NCBI GenBank assembly: GCA_963696645.1
Contig: CAVOKY010000005.1
Coordinates: 1,984,001-2,048,000 of the forward strand
Direction: 5' to 3'
Source: JAMXLO01 sp963696645
GTDB lineage: Bacteria; Pseudomonadota; Alphaproteobacteria; Acetobacterales; Acetobacteraceae
DNA length: 64,000 nt
Numbering within the stretch: position 1 is the stretch's first letter; each line of letters begins with the position of its first letter. The notes under the pieces were generated by a model. It was not told the DNA's origin and did no database searches. It saw only the letters and a list, made by a program, of their open reading frames with translations. The translations under genes were made by a program, and so were the position numbers. Shown here piece after piece: positions 27,559-36,974 of the stretch.

Positions 27559-29046
27559 ATGCCTGCCGAAACCGAAACACTCGATACCGTCCAGTCGCTG
27601 ACCCAGTCCGGCTACAAGTGGGGCTGGGAGACCGATATCGAGATGGACCTCGCACCCAAGGGGCTGAACGAGGGCACCATCCGGCTGATCTCCGCGCGCA
27701 AGCAGGAGCCGGAATGGCTGCTGGCGTGGCGGCTGAAGGCGTTTGCCGCATGGCAGCAGATGACCGAGCCGCATTGGGCGCGCGTCGAGCATGCGCCGAT
27801 CGATTATCAGGATCTGCATTATTATGCGGCGCCCAAGAAGAAGCCGGGGCCGAAGAGCCTGGACGAGGTGGATCCCGAGCTCCTGAAGACCTATGAGAAG
27901 CTCGGCATCCCGCTGAAGGAGCGGGCGATCCTCGCCGGCGTCGATCCTGGCTCCATCGAGGGCGGGTCGCAGGTCGCGGTCGACGCGGTGTTCGACAGTG
28001 TGTCGGTGGCGACGACGTTCCGCGCGACGCTGAAGAAGGCCGGCGTGATCTTCTGCCCGATCTCCGAGGCGGTGCACGATTATCCTGAGTTGGTGCAGCA
28101 ATATCTCGGCAGCGTCGTGCCGGTGTCCGACAACTTCTTTGCCGCGTTGAATTCCGCGGTGTTCACCGACGGCAGCTTTGTCTACATCCCGAAAGGCGTG
28201 CGCTGCCCGATGGAGCTGTCCACCTATTTCCGCATCAATGCGCGCAACTCCGGCCAGTTCGAACGCACGCTTATCATCGCCGATGCCGGCGCGTATGTGA
28301 GCTACCTGGAAGGCTGCACCGCGCCGATGCGCGACGAAAACCAGTTGCACGCCGCGGTGGTGGAACTGGTGGCGTTCGACGATGCGCAGATCAAATACAG
28401 CACGGTGCAGAACTGGTATCCGGGCGACGCGGAAGGCCGCGGCGGCATCTACAACTTCGTCACCAAGCGCGGCGCCTGCCGCGGTGCGCGGAGCAAGATC
28501 TCGTGGACGCAGGTGGAGACCGGTTCGGCGATCACCTGGAAGTATCCGTCCTGCGTGCTGCAAGGCGATGACAGCGTTGGCGAGTTCTATTCCGTGGCGG
28601 TGACCAACAACTGCCAGCAGGCCGATACCGGCACCAAGATGATCCACATCGGCAAGCGGACCAAGAGCACGATCGTATCGAAGGGGATCAGCGCCGGCCG
28701 GTCCAACAACACCTATCGTGGCCTGGTGCGCGTGCTGCCGCAGGCGTCCGGTGCCCGCAACCACACGCAATGCGATTCGCTGCTGATCGGCGATTGCTGC
28801 GGCGCGCACACGGTACCGTATATCGAAAGCCGCAATCCGACGGCGAAGGTGGAACATGAGGCCACCACATCGAAGATCGCCGACGATCAGTTGTTCTATT
28901 GCCGGCAGCGTGGGCTGTCGGAGGAGGACGCGGTCGGTCTGATCGTGAATGGCTTCTGCAAGGAAGTGCTGAAGGAGCTGCCGATGGAGTTCGCCGTCGA
29001 GGCGCAGAAGCTGCTGGCGGTGAGTCTGGAAGGCTCCGTGGGTTAG
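27559..29046 (+). CDS. sufB: Fe-S cluster assembly scaffold subunit SufB
   Basis: SufB is the scaffold core of the SufBCD complex on which the cluster is built in the cytoplasm. The 495-residue protein is full length with the conserved blocks VFDSVSVATTFRATLKKAGVIFCPISEAV, FVYIPKGVRCPMELSTYFRIN, YVSYLEGCTAPMRDENQLHAAVVE, YSTVQNWYPGD, GGIYNFVTKRG and the C-terminal FYCRQRGLSEEDAVGLIVNGFCKEVLKELPMEFAVEA. Cysteines expected for cluster transfer are present. ATG 27559 starts 10 bases after the regulator stop and sufC follows 10 bases after its end. Confidence 0.97.
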   Translation: MPAETETLDTVQSLTQSGYKWGWETDIEMDLAPKGLNEGTIRLISARKQEPEWLLAWRLKAFAAWQQMTEPHWARVEHAPIDYQDLHYYAAPKKKPGPKSLDEVDPELLKTYEKLGIPLKERAILAGVDPGSIEGGSQVAVDAVFDSVSVATTFRATLKKAGVIFCPISEAVHDYPELVQQYLGSVVPVSDNFFAALNSAVFTDGSFVYIPKGVRCPMELSTYFRINARNSGQFERTLIIADAGAYVSYLEGCTAPMRDENQLHAAVVELVAFDDAQIKYSTVQNWYPGDAEGRGGIYNFVTKRGACRGARSKISWTQVETGSAITWKYPSCVLQGDDSVGEFYSVAVTNNCQQADTGTKMIHIGKRTKSTIVSKGISAGRSNNTYRGLVRVLPQASGARNHTQCDSLLIGDCCGAHTVPYIESRNPTAKVEHEATTSKIADDQLFYCRQRGLSEEDAVGLIVNGFCKEVLKELPMEFAVEAQKLLAVSLEGSVG

Positions 29047-29056
29047 GAACGACGTT

Positions 29057-29806
29057 ATGTTGGAAATTCGCGGCCTTTCCGCCGCAATTGATGAAAAACC
29101 GATCCTTCAGGGCATCGATCTCACCGTGCCGCAGGGTGAAGTGCACGCCATCATGGGGCCGAACGGTTCCGGCAAGTCGACGCTTGCGTATGTGCTGTCG
29201 GGCCGCGAGGACTATGCGGTCACCGGTGGGTCCGTGACGTTCGAGGGCTGCGACCTTCTGGCGATGGCGCCGGAGGAGCGTGCCGCCGCCGGTGTGTTCC
29301 TGGCATTCCAGTATCCGGTTGAATTGCCCGGTGTCGGCAACGCGAACTTCCTGCGCACGGCGCTGAATGCGCTGCGGCGTTCACGTGGGGAAAGCGAGCT
29401 GGATGCGGTGCAGTTTCTGAAAATGGCGCGCGCCGAGACCAAGCGCCTGGCGATGCCCGACGACATGCTGCGTCGGAATGTGAATGTCGGTTTCTCCGGC
29501 GGTGAGAAGAAGCGCAACGAGGTGTTGCAGATGGCAATCCTCCGGCCGAAGCTGGCGATTCTTGATGAAACCGACAGCGGGCTGGACATCGATGCGCTGA
29601 AGATCGTCGCCGATGGCGTGAATGCGCTGCGCGGCCCGGATTTTTCCGCGCTGGTGATCACCCATTATCAACGGCTGCTCGAACACATCGTCCCGGACCG
29701 TGTGCATGTGCTCGCCGGCGGCCGCATCGTCCGTTCCGGCGGCCCCGAACTGGCGCTCGAATTGGAAGCCAAGGGCTATGCCGGTATGGATGCGGAGGCG
29801 GCATGA
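29057..29806 (+). CDS. sufC: Fe-S cluster assembly ATPase SufC
   Basis: A 249-residue ABC-type ATPase that powers SufBCD. Walker A is GPNGSGKSTLAYVL (about residues 36-49), the signature is NVGFSGGEKKRNE, Walker B LAILDETDSGLDIDALK, and the H-loop VITHYQRLL. The SufC-specific ETDSGLD motif replaces DEPxxxLD. Its stop overlaps the sufD start (ATGA, 29803-29806), so the two are coupled. Confidence 0.97.
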   Translation: MLEIRGLSAAIDEKPILQGIDLTVPQGEVHAIMGPNGSGKSTLAYVLSGREDYAVTGGSVTFEGCDLLAMAPEERAAAGVFLAFQYPVELPGVGNANFLRTALNALRRSRGESELDAVQFLKMARAETKRLAMPDDMLRRNVNVGFSGGEKKRNEVLQMAILRPKLAILDETDSGLDIDALKIVADGVNALRGPDFSALVITHYQRLLEHIVPDRVHVLAGGRIVRSGGPELALELEAKGYAGMDAEAA

Positions 29807-31068
29807 CCGCTCCGCTGCAAACCGGCATTGGCGGGTTCCTGTCGCGCTTTGAACGGCTGCGCGAGAGTCTGCCTGGTGATCCGCGACAGCGTCTCGCTGC
29901 GGCCGATGCCTTCCGCCGTGCGGGACTGCCAGGCGCCGCGTCGGGTCGGCGTGAAGAGGCGTGGAAATACACCAGCCTGCGCCCCGTGGCTGACGCGGCG
30001 TTCCAGCAACCGGTAACATCGCCCGCCACTGACAGCACTTTGCTGGCGCGTCTTCCGTGCATCGATGCGCCGCGCATCGTGTTCGTCGATGGTGTATTCC
30101 GTCCCGACTTGTCGGCGCTTCCGGCGGTGATCGGCTTTGCCCGTTTCGCCGATCAGGGCACGTTCGGCACGTTGGCACGTCCCGACAGCGAGCCGTTGGT
30201 GGCCTTGAACACGATGCTCGCGGAAGATGGTGCTGCGCTCGACATACCGGCGGGCGTTGATGCGGGCCTGCTGCTTCTGGTGAGCTTGGCGACCGATGAG
30301 TCCGCGTTCCATCCGCGTCATACGATTCATCTCGCGGCGGGTGCGCGGCTGACCCTGCTCGAGCTGTCGATTGGCAACGGCGCCTACCTGCACAACCCGG
30401 TCGTCGAGGTGCGGGTTGCAGAGGACGCTGCGCTGACGCATGTGCGTCTGCAGAACGAATCGCCGACCGCGTTTCATCTGTCCACGCTGTACGCCGAAAT
30501 TGCCGAGCGCGGTATCTACGACAGCTTCGCGCTGAACGTGGGGGCACGCATCGTGCGCACCGAAATCCACGCTCGACTGACCGGTGCGAAAGGCAGCACG
30601 CATCTGAACGGTGCACAATTGCTCGGCGGCGTGCAGCATGCCGACTTCACCACGGTGGTGAAGCACGTGGCGCCATCCTGCACCTCGCGGCAGACCGTGA
30701 AGAATGTCCTGGCGGGTCGCTCGCAGGGCGTATTTCAGGGCCGCATCGAGGTCGCGCGCGAGGCGCAGAAGACCGACGGCTACCAGATGAACCAGGCCCT
30801 CCTGCTGTCGCCCGATGCCGAGATAGATACCAAACCGGAACTTGAAATCTTTGCAGATGACGTGAAATGCAGTCATGGCGCGACGGTTGGCGAGCTGGAT
30901 GCAGGTCAGTTGTTCTATCTGCGCAGCCGTGGCATCCCGGACGCACAGGCGCGGTCCATCCTGGTGCGCGCATTCCTCGCCGAGTCGCTGGAGACTGTGA
31001 CGCACGAACAGGCCCGCGCGGTGCTGGAACAGGCGGTCGAAGGCTGGTCGGAAAGGCAGGCCGCATGA
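29803..31068 (+). CDS. sufD: Fe-S cluster assembly protein SufD
   Basis: A 421-residue SufD, paralogue of SufB and partner in the SufBC2D complex. It has the N-terminal helical region (RREEAWKYTSLRPVADAAF), the beta-helix core and the C-terminal block KCSHGATVGELDAGQLFYLRSRGIPDAQARSILVRAFLAE, in which the invariant Cys-Ser-His-Gly is conserved. The start overlaps sufC and the stop overlaps sufS. Confidence 0.95.
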   Translation: MTAPLQTGIGGFLSRFERLRESLPGDPRQRLAAADAFRRAGLPGAASGRREEAWKYTSLRPVADAAFQQPVTSPATDSTLLARLPCIDAPRIVFVDGVFRPDLSALPAVIGFARFADQGTFGTLARPDSEPLVALNTMLAEDGAALDIPAGVDAGLLLLVSLATDESAFHPRHTIHLAAGARLTLLELSIGNGAYLHNPVVEVRVAEDAALTHVRLQNESPTAFHLSTLYAEIAERGIYDSFALNVGARIVRTEIHARLTGAKGSTHLNGAQLLGGVQHADFTTVVKHVAPSCTSRQTVKNVLAGRSQGVFQGRIEVAREAQKTDGYQMNQALLLSPDAEIDTKPELEIFADDVKCSHGATVGELDAGQLFYLRSRGIPDAQARSILVRAFLAESLETVTHEQARAVLEQAVEGWSERQAA

Positions 31069-32324
31069 ACGTCGAAGCGAACATTGCTGCGAACCGCCCT
31101 GCCATGCTCGACGTTGCACGCATCCGCGGTGACTTCCCGATCCTGCGCCAGAAAATCCGTGGCAAGCCGCTGGTGTTTCTCGATAGTGCTGCCTCGGCGC
31201 AGAAGCCGCGTGTGGTGATCGATGCCATGCGCGAGGCAATGGAGACGCAGTACGCCAACGTGCATCGCGGTCTCCATTGGATGAGCGAACGCACCACCGA
31301 CGCGTACGAAGCCGCACGCGATGCTGTGGCGGCGCTGCTCAACGCGCCTGAGCGCCACGAGGTAGTCATCACCCGCAACGTCACCGAATCGCTCAACCTG
31401 ATGGCGCACAGCTATGGCCGCGGCGTGCTGAAGCCAGGGCAGGCGGTGCTGATTTCCGGCATGGAGCATCATTCCAACATTGTGCCGTGGCAATTGCTGC
31501 GTGCCGATCGTGGGATTGAGCTGCGCGTCGCGCCGATCACCGATGCCGGCGAGCTCGACATGGCAGCGTACGAAGCGCTGCTTGCCGATGGCAGGGTTGG
31601 GCTGGTGTCAATGACGCATATGTCCAACGTACTCGGCACCTACACGCCGGCCGAGCGCATCGTGCAGATCGCCCACGCGCATGGTGCCAAGGTGTTGTTC
31701 GATGGCGCACAGGCCGTGGTGCACCGGCGCGTGGATGTGCAGGCGCTGGGCTGCGATTTCTACGCCTTTACCGGCCACAAGCTGTATGGACCAACAGGCA
31801 TCGGCGTGCTCTGGGGCCGCCGCGAACTGCTGGACGCAATGCCGCCGTTCCTCGGCGGTGGCGAGATGATCTCGTCGGTGTCGTACGAGCGGTCCACCTG
31901 GGCCGAGGTTCCACACAAGTTCGAAGCCGGCACGCCGCCGATCCTGGAAGGCATCGGCCTGAAGGCGGCGATCGATTACGTGCAGTCCATCGGATACGAC
32001 GCGATCGCCGCGCACGAGACGGCGCTGATCGACCATGCACTCGCGCGACTTGGCGCGATCGAGGGCGTGCACATCCTCGGCCGCGCGCAGGATCGTGGCG
32101 GTGTGGTGTCGTTTGCATTGGATCGCGCGCACGCGCACGACGTGGCCACGCTGCTGGATCGCCAGGGCATCGCGGTGCGGGCCGGTCATCATTGTGCCGA
32201 ACCGCTGATGCACCGGTTCGGTCTGGAAAGCACCGCGCGCGCCAGCTTCGCGATCTACACGACGCGCGACGAGATCGACTATCTGGCTGACTCACTCACC
32301 CGTGTGCGGGAGTTTTTTGCTTGA
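31065..32324 (+). CDS. sufS: Cysteine desulfurase SufS
   Basis: A 419-residue PLP-dependent group II cysteine desulfurase that supplies sulfane sulfur for cluster assembly. ATG 31065 overlaps the sufD stop (ATGA). The PLP lysine is Lys239 in FTGHKLYGPTGIGVLWG, and the persulfide-forming cysteine is Cys377 in VRAGHHCAEPLM. The Ala-Ser-Ala block near the N-terminus (VFLDSAASAQKP) and THMSNVLGT are typical of SufS. With SufU next to it, SufU is the likely sulfur acceptor rather than SufE. Confidence 0.96.
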   Translation: MNVEANIAANRPAMLDVARIRGDFPILRQKIRGKPLVFLDSAASAQKPRVVIDAMREAMETQYANVHRGLHWMSERTTDAYEAARDAVAALLNAPERHEVVITRNVTESLNLMAHSYGRGVLKPGQAVLISGMEHHSNIVPWQLLRADRGIELRVAPITDAGELDMAAYEALLADGRVGLVSMTHMSNVLGTYTPAERIVQIAHAHGAKVLFDGAQAVVHRRVDVQALGCDFYAFTGHKLYGPTGIGVLWGRRELLDAMPPFLGGGEMISSVSYERSTWAEVPHKFEAGTPPILEGIGLKAAIDYVQSIGYDAIAAHETALIDHALARLGAIEGVHILGRAQDRGGVVSFALDRAHAHDVATLLDRQGIAVRAGHHCAEPLMHRFGLESTARASFAIYTTRDEIDYLADSLTRVREFFA

Positions 32325-32800
32325 TGCCAGCAGACACATTCGACGACCTGCGCGATCTCTATCAGGAAGTGATCCTGGATCACGGCCGCCGTCCTCGCCA
32401 TGCGAAGCGGCTTGAAAGTTTCGATGCCACCGCCAAGGGCGATAACCCGATGTGCGGCGACCGCATCGAGGTCTGGGTCAAATACGCCCCTGACGGCACG
32501 ATCGCCGACACGGGATTCCAGGCGCGTGGCTGCGCGATCAGCGTCGCCTCGGCCGACCTGATGGCCGAGACTGTGGTTGGCCGCAGCAAGGCGGACACGC
32601 ATGCGCTGTTCGATGCGTTCCGTGAACTGGCGCGCACCGGCAAGTGTCCGCAATGTGACGGTGCACTTGCCGAGCCGCTGGAACGGCTTGAACCGCTGGC
32701 CGGCGTGCACGAATATCCGTCGCGGGTGAAATGCGCGACCCTGGCGTGGCATGCGCTGGTTGCCGCGTTGGACGGGGGCGAGGAGGCAAGCAGTGAATGA
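32324..32800 (+). CDS. sufU: SufU-type sulfur transfer/scaffold protein
   Basis: A 158-residue IscU-fold protein. Cys44 and Asp46 (NPMCGD), Cys70 (ARGCAIS) and Cys137 (RVKCATLAWHAL) match the zinc/sulfur-acceptor residues of SufU. Between Cys70 and Cys137 lies the SufU-type insertion (about residues 95-127), here containing an additional CPQC pair at 108/111. SufU takes persulfide sulfur from SufS by zinc-ligand exchange and replaces SufE. ATG 32324 overlaps the sufS stop; a TTG directly before it is not needed. Confidence 0.93.
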   Translation: MPADTFDDLRDLYQEVILDHGRRPRHAKRLESFDATAKGDNPMCGDRIEVWVKYAPDGTIADTGFQARGCAISVASADLMAETVVGRSKADTHALFDAFRELARTGKCPQCDGALAEPLERLEPLAGVHEYPSRVKCATLAWHALVAALDGGEEASSE

Positions 32801-33152
32801 CATGAGCCAGTCTCATGCCGCCTGGACACCGGACGGCGAGACCACGCCAAAGCCCACCGAGGACGCCATCATCGCCGCGATCGCCGAGGTATACGACCCG
32901 GAGATCCCGGTGAACATCTACGAACTCGGGCTGATCTACACGATCGACATCGCCGATGATGGCGCGGTGAAGATCGAGATGACGCTGACGGCGCCAGCCT
33001 GTCCGTCGGCGCAGGAATTGCCGGAGCAGGTGCACAATGCCGCCATGACGGTGTCTGGCGTTACCTCCTGCGACGTGGAAACCGTATGGGATCCGCCGTG
33101 GGACCCCAGCCGGATGACCGAGGAAGCCCGACTGCAGTTGAACATGTTCTGA
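32793..33152 (+). CDS. sufT: SufT-like DUF59/MIP18 Fe-S maturation protein
   Basis: A 119-residue DUF59 protein. The conserved core is IAEVYDPEIPVNIYELGLIYTIDI...LTAPACPSAQELPEQV, with the DPEIPVNIYELGLI motif and the Cys in PACPS that defines the family. SufT proteins help deliver or mature Fe-S clusters when demand is high. GTG 32793 is chosen because AGGAGG (32781-32786) is 6 bases upstream and the gene then overlaps sufU; ATG 32802 is the alternative start. Confidence 0.9.
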   Translation: MNDMSQSHAAWTPDGETTPKPTEDAIIAAIAEVYDPEIPVNIYELGLIYTIDIADDGAVKIEMTLTAPACPSAQELPEQVHNAAMTVSGVTSCDVETVWDPPWDPSRMTEEARLQLNMF

Positions 33153-33174
33153 TCGACACGATATCGAGCGAGCC

Positions 33175-33546
33175 ATGAGCACGACAACCACCACAACATC
33201 CCGCAAGCCCCGCGCGCTGCCACCACTGATGACCTTGACCGATGCTGCGGCCGACCGGCTGCGGTCGCTGTACGCCAAGGGTGAGCAGGGCAAGCTGCTG
33301 CGCATCGGCGTGAAGACAAAGGGCTGTTCCGGCATGTCGTACGACATGAGCTGGACCGACGCTCCGGCACCCACCGACGAGATCGTGAAGGACAAGGACC
33401 TGACGGTGCTGGTGGACCGCAAGGCCTCGCTGTTCCTGATCGGCACGGTGATGGACTACGAGGTGAAGGCGCTGACCTCAGGCTTTACCTTCACCAATCC
33501 AAACGAGAAGGGCCGCTGCGGTTGCGGCGAGAGCTTCCACGTCTGA
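33175..33546 (+). CDS. sufA: A-type Fe-S carrier SufA (HesB/IscA family)
   Basis: A 123-residue A-type carrier that passes assembled clusters to apoproteins. Three conserved cysteines are present: KTKGCSGMSYDMSW (first) and the C-terminal GRCGCGESFHV pair. A Thr-rich N-terminal extension precedes the domain. It is the last gene of the operon, 22 bases after sufT. A short stem-loop follows the stop (CGGTC/GACCG at 33548-33563) without a clear T run. Confidence 0.95.
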   Translation: MSTTTTTTSRKPRALPPLMTLTDAAADRLRSLYAKGEQGKLLRIGVKTKGCSGMSYDMSWTDAPAPTDEIVKDKDLTVLVDRKASLFLIGTVMDYEVKALTSGFTFTNPNEKGRCGCGESFHV

Positions 33547-33619
33547 CCGGTCCGCGCTGACCGAAATATGAACTGCCTGCCCTGATTCTGCCGCCTTGCC
33601 GCTTCGCTATGCGGCGAGC

Positions 33620-34960
33620 ATGCAGGCGCTGATACCCTTCGACTGGCAGCACGTCATCGGCCAGGGCTTCGACTGGCTGCAGAGCACCGTGCTCATCCCG
33701 GCGCTTGTCGCCCAGGCGGTCTGCCTGCTGGTATTGCTGGCAGTGGCAAGATGGGCAGGGCGGCCGCTGCAACGGGTATTGCTCGCGCTTGCCACGCGAG
33801 CCGCCCCCAGCCCGCTGTATCCGATCGCCGCAGCATTGGCTCGCGTGGCGGCATGGCTGTTCCTGCTGCTGCTCGTATGGTTTGCGCGCCTGGCGTTCAA
33901 CGATGCCGGCCAACGGGCCGATCTTCTGCGCCTGGCGGAAAGCCTGGTGCTGGTCTGGGTGCTGATCCGACTCAGTTCGATGCTGGTCCGGGATGAACGC
34001 ATGGCGCGTGCTGTGGCGGTCCTCGCCTGGATATTTGCCGCACTGAATATCGCCGGTCTGATCAATCCTGTCGTGAACCTGCTGGATGCGATGGCGGTGC
34101 CGGTGGGCAACTTCCGCGTGAGCCTGCTGCTCGTGCTCAAGGGCACCATCACACTGGCGATCTTTTTGTGGATCGCGAATGCGCTGTCACGGCTGGTCGA
34201 TCAGCGGCTGCGCTTCTTCGCGCCACTGACGCCATCTGTGCAGGTCCTGGCATCGAAACTCGTTCGCATGACGCTGCTGACCCTCGCGGTCGTGCTGGCC
34301 CTCGGCTCCATCGGGATCGACCTGACGGCGTTCGCCGTGTTTTCCGGCGCGATCGGTGTCGGTGTCGGGTTCGGTTTGCAAAAGGTTGTATCCAATCTGA
34401 TCAGTGGCGTCATCCTGCTGCTGGACCGCTCGATCAAGCCGGGCGACGTGATCGAGATCGACGGCACCTACGGTTCGGTCAGCACCCTCAACGCACGGTA
34501 TGCGTCGGTGCTGACGCGCGACGGGAAGGAATTTCTGATCCCGAACGAAGACCTGATCACCCAACGCGTCACTAACTGGTCGTTCTCCAATGATCTGATC
34601 CGCATGCACGTAAAGGTCGGTATCTCCTACCGGTCGGACCCGCACGAGGCGATGCGCGTGGCGATCGATGCGGCACGCGAAGTACCCCGGGTGCTGGCGG
34701 AGCCGGCACCGAGCTGCCTGCTGATGGAATTTGGTGACAGCACGATCGATCTGGAGCTGCGCTTCTGGATCACCGATCCAGTGAATGGCACGGCCAATGT
34801 GCGAAGCCAGGTGATGCTGAACCTATGGGACCTGTATCAGGAGCATGGTATCGAACTGCCGTATCCGCAGCGCGACCTGACATTGCGCAATCCCGAGGCG
34901 CTGGGAGACCTGCTGGCCTCGTCACACTCGACGTCCACGACGGCCCGGCGATCGCGCTAG
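33620..34960 (+). CDS. Mechanosensitive ion channel, MscS family
   Basis: A 446-residue inner-membrane channel that would release solutes on hypo-osmotic shock. Several hydrophobic segments fill the N-terminal half (for example VLIPALVAQAVCLLVLLAVA and VAAWLFLLLLVWFARLAF). The pore helix and start of the beta domain are recognisable in FAVFSGAIGVGVGFGLQKVVSNLISGV followed by LLLDRSIKPGDVIEI and the KEFLIPNEDLITQRVTNWSFSN block. ATG 33620 is used; a TTG at 33596 would add eight residues. No obvious partner; it stands between the suf operon and a convergent amidohydrolase gene. Confidence 0.9.
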   Translation: MQALIPFDWQHVIGQGFDWLQSTVLIPALVAQAVCLLVLLAVARWAGRPLQRVLLALATRAAPSPLYPIAAALARVAAWLFLLLLVWFARLAFNDAGQRADLLRLAESLVLVWVLIRLSSMLVRDERMARAVAVLAWIFAALNIAGLINPVVNLLDAMAVPVGNFRVSLLLVLKGTITLAIFLWIANALSRLVDQRLRFFAPLTPSVQVLASKLVRMTLLTLAVVLALGSIGIDLTAFAVFSGAIGVGVGFGLQKVVSNLISGVILLLDRSIKPGDVIEIDGTYGSVSTLNARYASVLTRDGKEFLIPNEDLITQRVTNWSFSNDLIRMHVKVGISYRSDPHEAMRVAIDAAREVPRVLAEPAPSCLLMEFGDSTIDLELRFWITDPVNGTANVRSQVMLNLWDLYQEHGIELPYPQRDLTLRNPEALGDLLASSHSTSTTARRSR

Positions 34961-34974
34961 GCGCCATTCAGGAC

Positions 34975-35796
34975 TCACGTCAGGCCTGGCAGTTCCCAGC
35001 CGACCCATGTGCACAGTGCGCGTCCCATCACCAGTTCCTTGTCGGCGCCTGACAGGAACGGCAGCTCCTCGGTGAACATCGTCACGCATTGCCGATAGGA
35101 ACATGGCATGCGGGTGATGTCGGTGCCCCAGAACGATCGATGCGGACCGAAGGCGTCAAAGATGCGTTGGATGTGACTGTGGATGTTGCGCCACGGATAC
35201 GCCTCGCTGGAATAGCTCGGTGCGCCCGACAGTTTCACTGCGACATTCGGCAGTCGCGCGAGCGCGAGCAATTCGTTGAGGTCCGCAAATGCCGCATCGT
35301 CGGTGGCGCGACCGCTGCGGCCCATGTGGTCGATCAGCAGTCGCAGGCCGGGGTGACGCTCCGCCACCGAAGCGACGACATCGAAATGGCCGCCGGCCAG
35401 CAATCCGATCGGCAGGCCGGCGCGTTCGGCTGCTGGCCACAGCCAATCGACCGTGCCGTCCGTCCACCAACTCTGCTGATGCGGCTGGTTGAAGGTGAAA
35501 CGCAGACCCAGCATCCCTGGCTGCTGCTTCCAGGTCTCGATCCGCGATCGGCTTTCCGGCCGCTCGACCGGGAAATGCCCGAGTATCGCGAACTTGTCCG
35601 GATGCAGCCGCGCCGCCTCGATCGCAGTGGGGACGGTCTGCGGTAGTGAACTGGGCGGATGGATCAGTGCGGCGTCAACGCCGGCCGCGTGCATCTCGGC
35701 GAGCGCGTCATCCTTCGTGTAGCTCGGAATCTGCCGATGTTGCGCCGGCATCTTCGCGTTCTCCCAGACATGGATCTGGGAATCGACGACGAGCAT
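34975..35796 (-). CDS. Amidohydrolase family protein (metal-dependent hydrolase, LigI/ACMSD-like)
   Basis: A 273-residue TIM-barrel hydrolase of the amidohydrolase_2 group. Metal-site features are the N-terminal VVDSQIHVW, the central LLIDHMGRSG and the C-terminal WGTDITRMPCSY. Relatives hydrolyse lactones such as 2-pyrone-4,6-dicarboxylate or decarboxylate aromatic intermediates. ATG 35796 follows GGGAGGAA. It is 29 bases downstream of a luciferase-like monooxygenase gene and probably in one transcript with it, suggesting oxidation followed by hydrolysis. Substrate unknown. Confidence 0.86.
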   Translation of the reverse strand: MLVVDSQIHVWENAKMPAQHRQIPSYTKDDALAEMHAAGVDAALIHPPSSLPQTVPTAIEAARLHPDKFAILGHFPVERPESRSRIETWKQQPGMLGLRFTFNQPHQQSWWTDGTVDWLWPAAERAGLPIGLLAGGHFDVVASVAERHPGLRLLIDHMGRSGRATDDAAFADLNELLALARLPNVAVKLSGAPSYSSEAYPWRNIHSHIQRIFDAFGPHRSFWGTDITRMPCSYRQCVTMFTEELPFLSGADKELVMGRALCTWVGWELPGLT

Positions 35797-35825
35797 CGTT
35801 TGGTTCCTCCCAAATGTCGTGCGCG

Positions 35826-36872
35826 CTATTCCGCCGCGCGTGCGGCAGCCTGGTCGGAGAACAGCGGCATCACTTCGCGGGCAAATCGTCGCATGCTCTG
35901 GCGCCCGCGTTCGCCGCCGCCCGAGCCCCCGCCATTGATCAGCACGTAGCCGACGCCGACCTGTTGCAGTGCCTCCAGCCGTCGGGCGATTTCTTCCGGA
36001 TTGCCGTAGATCGCGCTGTTGACGTTGACCGCCTGCGGATCGCCGGTGGCGCGGTCGGGGCCGCCATGCACCGTGCCATCCGGTCGTGTTGCAAGCTTCA
36101 ACTGGCGCAGCCGATTGTGCAGCCGCCGCTCCAGCGCCGCGTCGCGTTCCGCATCATCGGCTGCGACGAAGAACGCGCGGGTGACGCCGACCTGCATCGG
36201 GTCGTAACGCCGGCCGCTTGCCTCGACGGCTGCCCGGTACCACGCAATGCTCTGCGCCACGTCATCCGGCGAAGCATACTGCCCCAGCAGAAGATTGAAG
36301 CCCCTCTCGGCAACATTGCGGATCGAGCGCTCGCTGCCGGCGCCCATCCAGACCTTCGGATGTGGTTTCTGTGCCGAAGGCGGCTCGACGACGATGTCGT
36401 TGAACTGCCAGTATTTGCCGTGATGCGAGAAGCGTTCCTCGGATGTCCACGCCTTCAGCAGCACCGCCAGCGATTCCTCGAACCGCGCGTCGGCTTCCTC
36501 CATCGGCACGTCGAAACCGGCGAATTCGTTGTACCGGTAGCCCTTGCCGATGCCGAAATCCAGCCGACCACCCGACAGCAGGTCCAGTGTTGCCGCCTGT
36601 TCCGCCAGCAGAACCGGATTGTGCCACGGCAGCACGATCACCGCGGTGCCAAGCCGCAGGTGACGGGTTCGTGCACCGAGCCAGGTCAGCAGGTTCAGCG
36701 TCGCCGAGACCTGGCCAAAGCCGGTAAAATGATGTTCCACGACAAATGTGCCATGAAAGCCGAGCGCCTCGGCTTCGACGTTGTATTCGATGAAGTCGCG
36801 AAATCCCTCGGCGCTGTCGAACTCGCCGCTGCCGCGCCGCGCCGCGGCGCTGCCGAACAATCCGAACCGCAT
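35826..36872 (-). CDS. LLM-class flavin-dependent oxidoreductase
   Basis: A 348-residue luciferase-like FMN monooxygenase. ATG 36872 gives MRFGLFGSAAARRGSG and has GGAGG 8 bases before it; the GTG at 36890 and the ATG next to it overlap that ribosome site and are less likely. Family segments: FHGTFVVEHHFTGFG, RLGTAVIVLPWHNPVLLAEQAATLDLLSGGRLDFGIGKGY, WMGAGSERSIRNVAERGFNLL. It pairs with the amidohydrolase downstream. Confidence 0.86.
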   Translation of the reverse strand: MRFGLFGSAAARRGSGEFDSAEGFRDFIEYNVEAEALGFHGTFVVEHHFTGFGQVSATLNLLTWLGARTRHLRLGTAVIVLPWHNPVLLAEQAATLDLLSGGRLDFGIGKGYRYNEFAGFDVPMEEADARFEESLAVLLKAWTSEERFSHHGKYWQFNDIVVEPPSAQKPHPKVWMGAGSERSIRNVAERGFNLLLGQYASPDDVAQSIAWYRAAVEASGRRYDPMQVGVTRAFFVAADDAERDAALERRLHNRLRQLKLATRPDGTVHGGPDRATGDPQAVNVNSAIYGNPEEIARRLEALQQVGVGYVLINGGGSGGGERGRQSMRRFAREVMPLFSDQAAARAAE

Positions 36873-36974
36873 TGTGCAGGCCTCCATCACTCGTGTGGCG
36901 GTACGTTAGGCGTTGCATTGGAATGTTCCAAATGCCGCTTTCCTATTGGCGCCATAGCGCCGCGGCATGTCAGG

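Noticed and set aside
27087..27896. A 269-residue regulator gene extending into sufB
   Set aside because: Residues after the frameshift are out-of-frame sufR and sufB sequence; the family C-terminus lies in the neighbouring frame.
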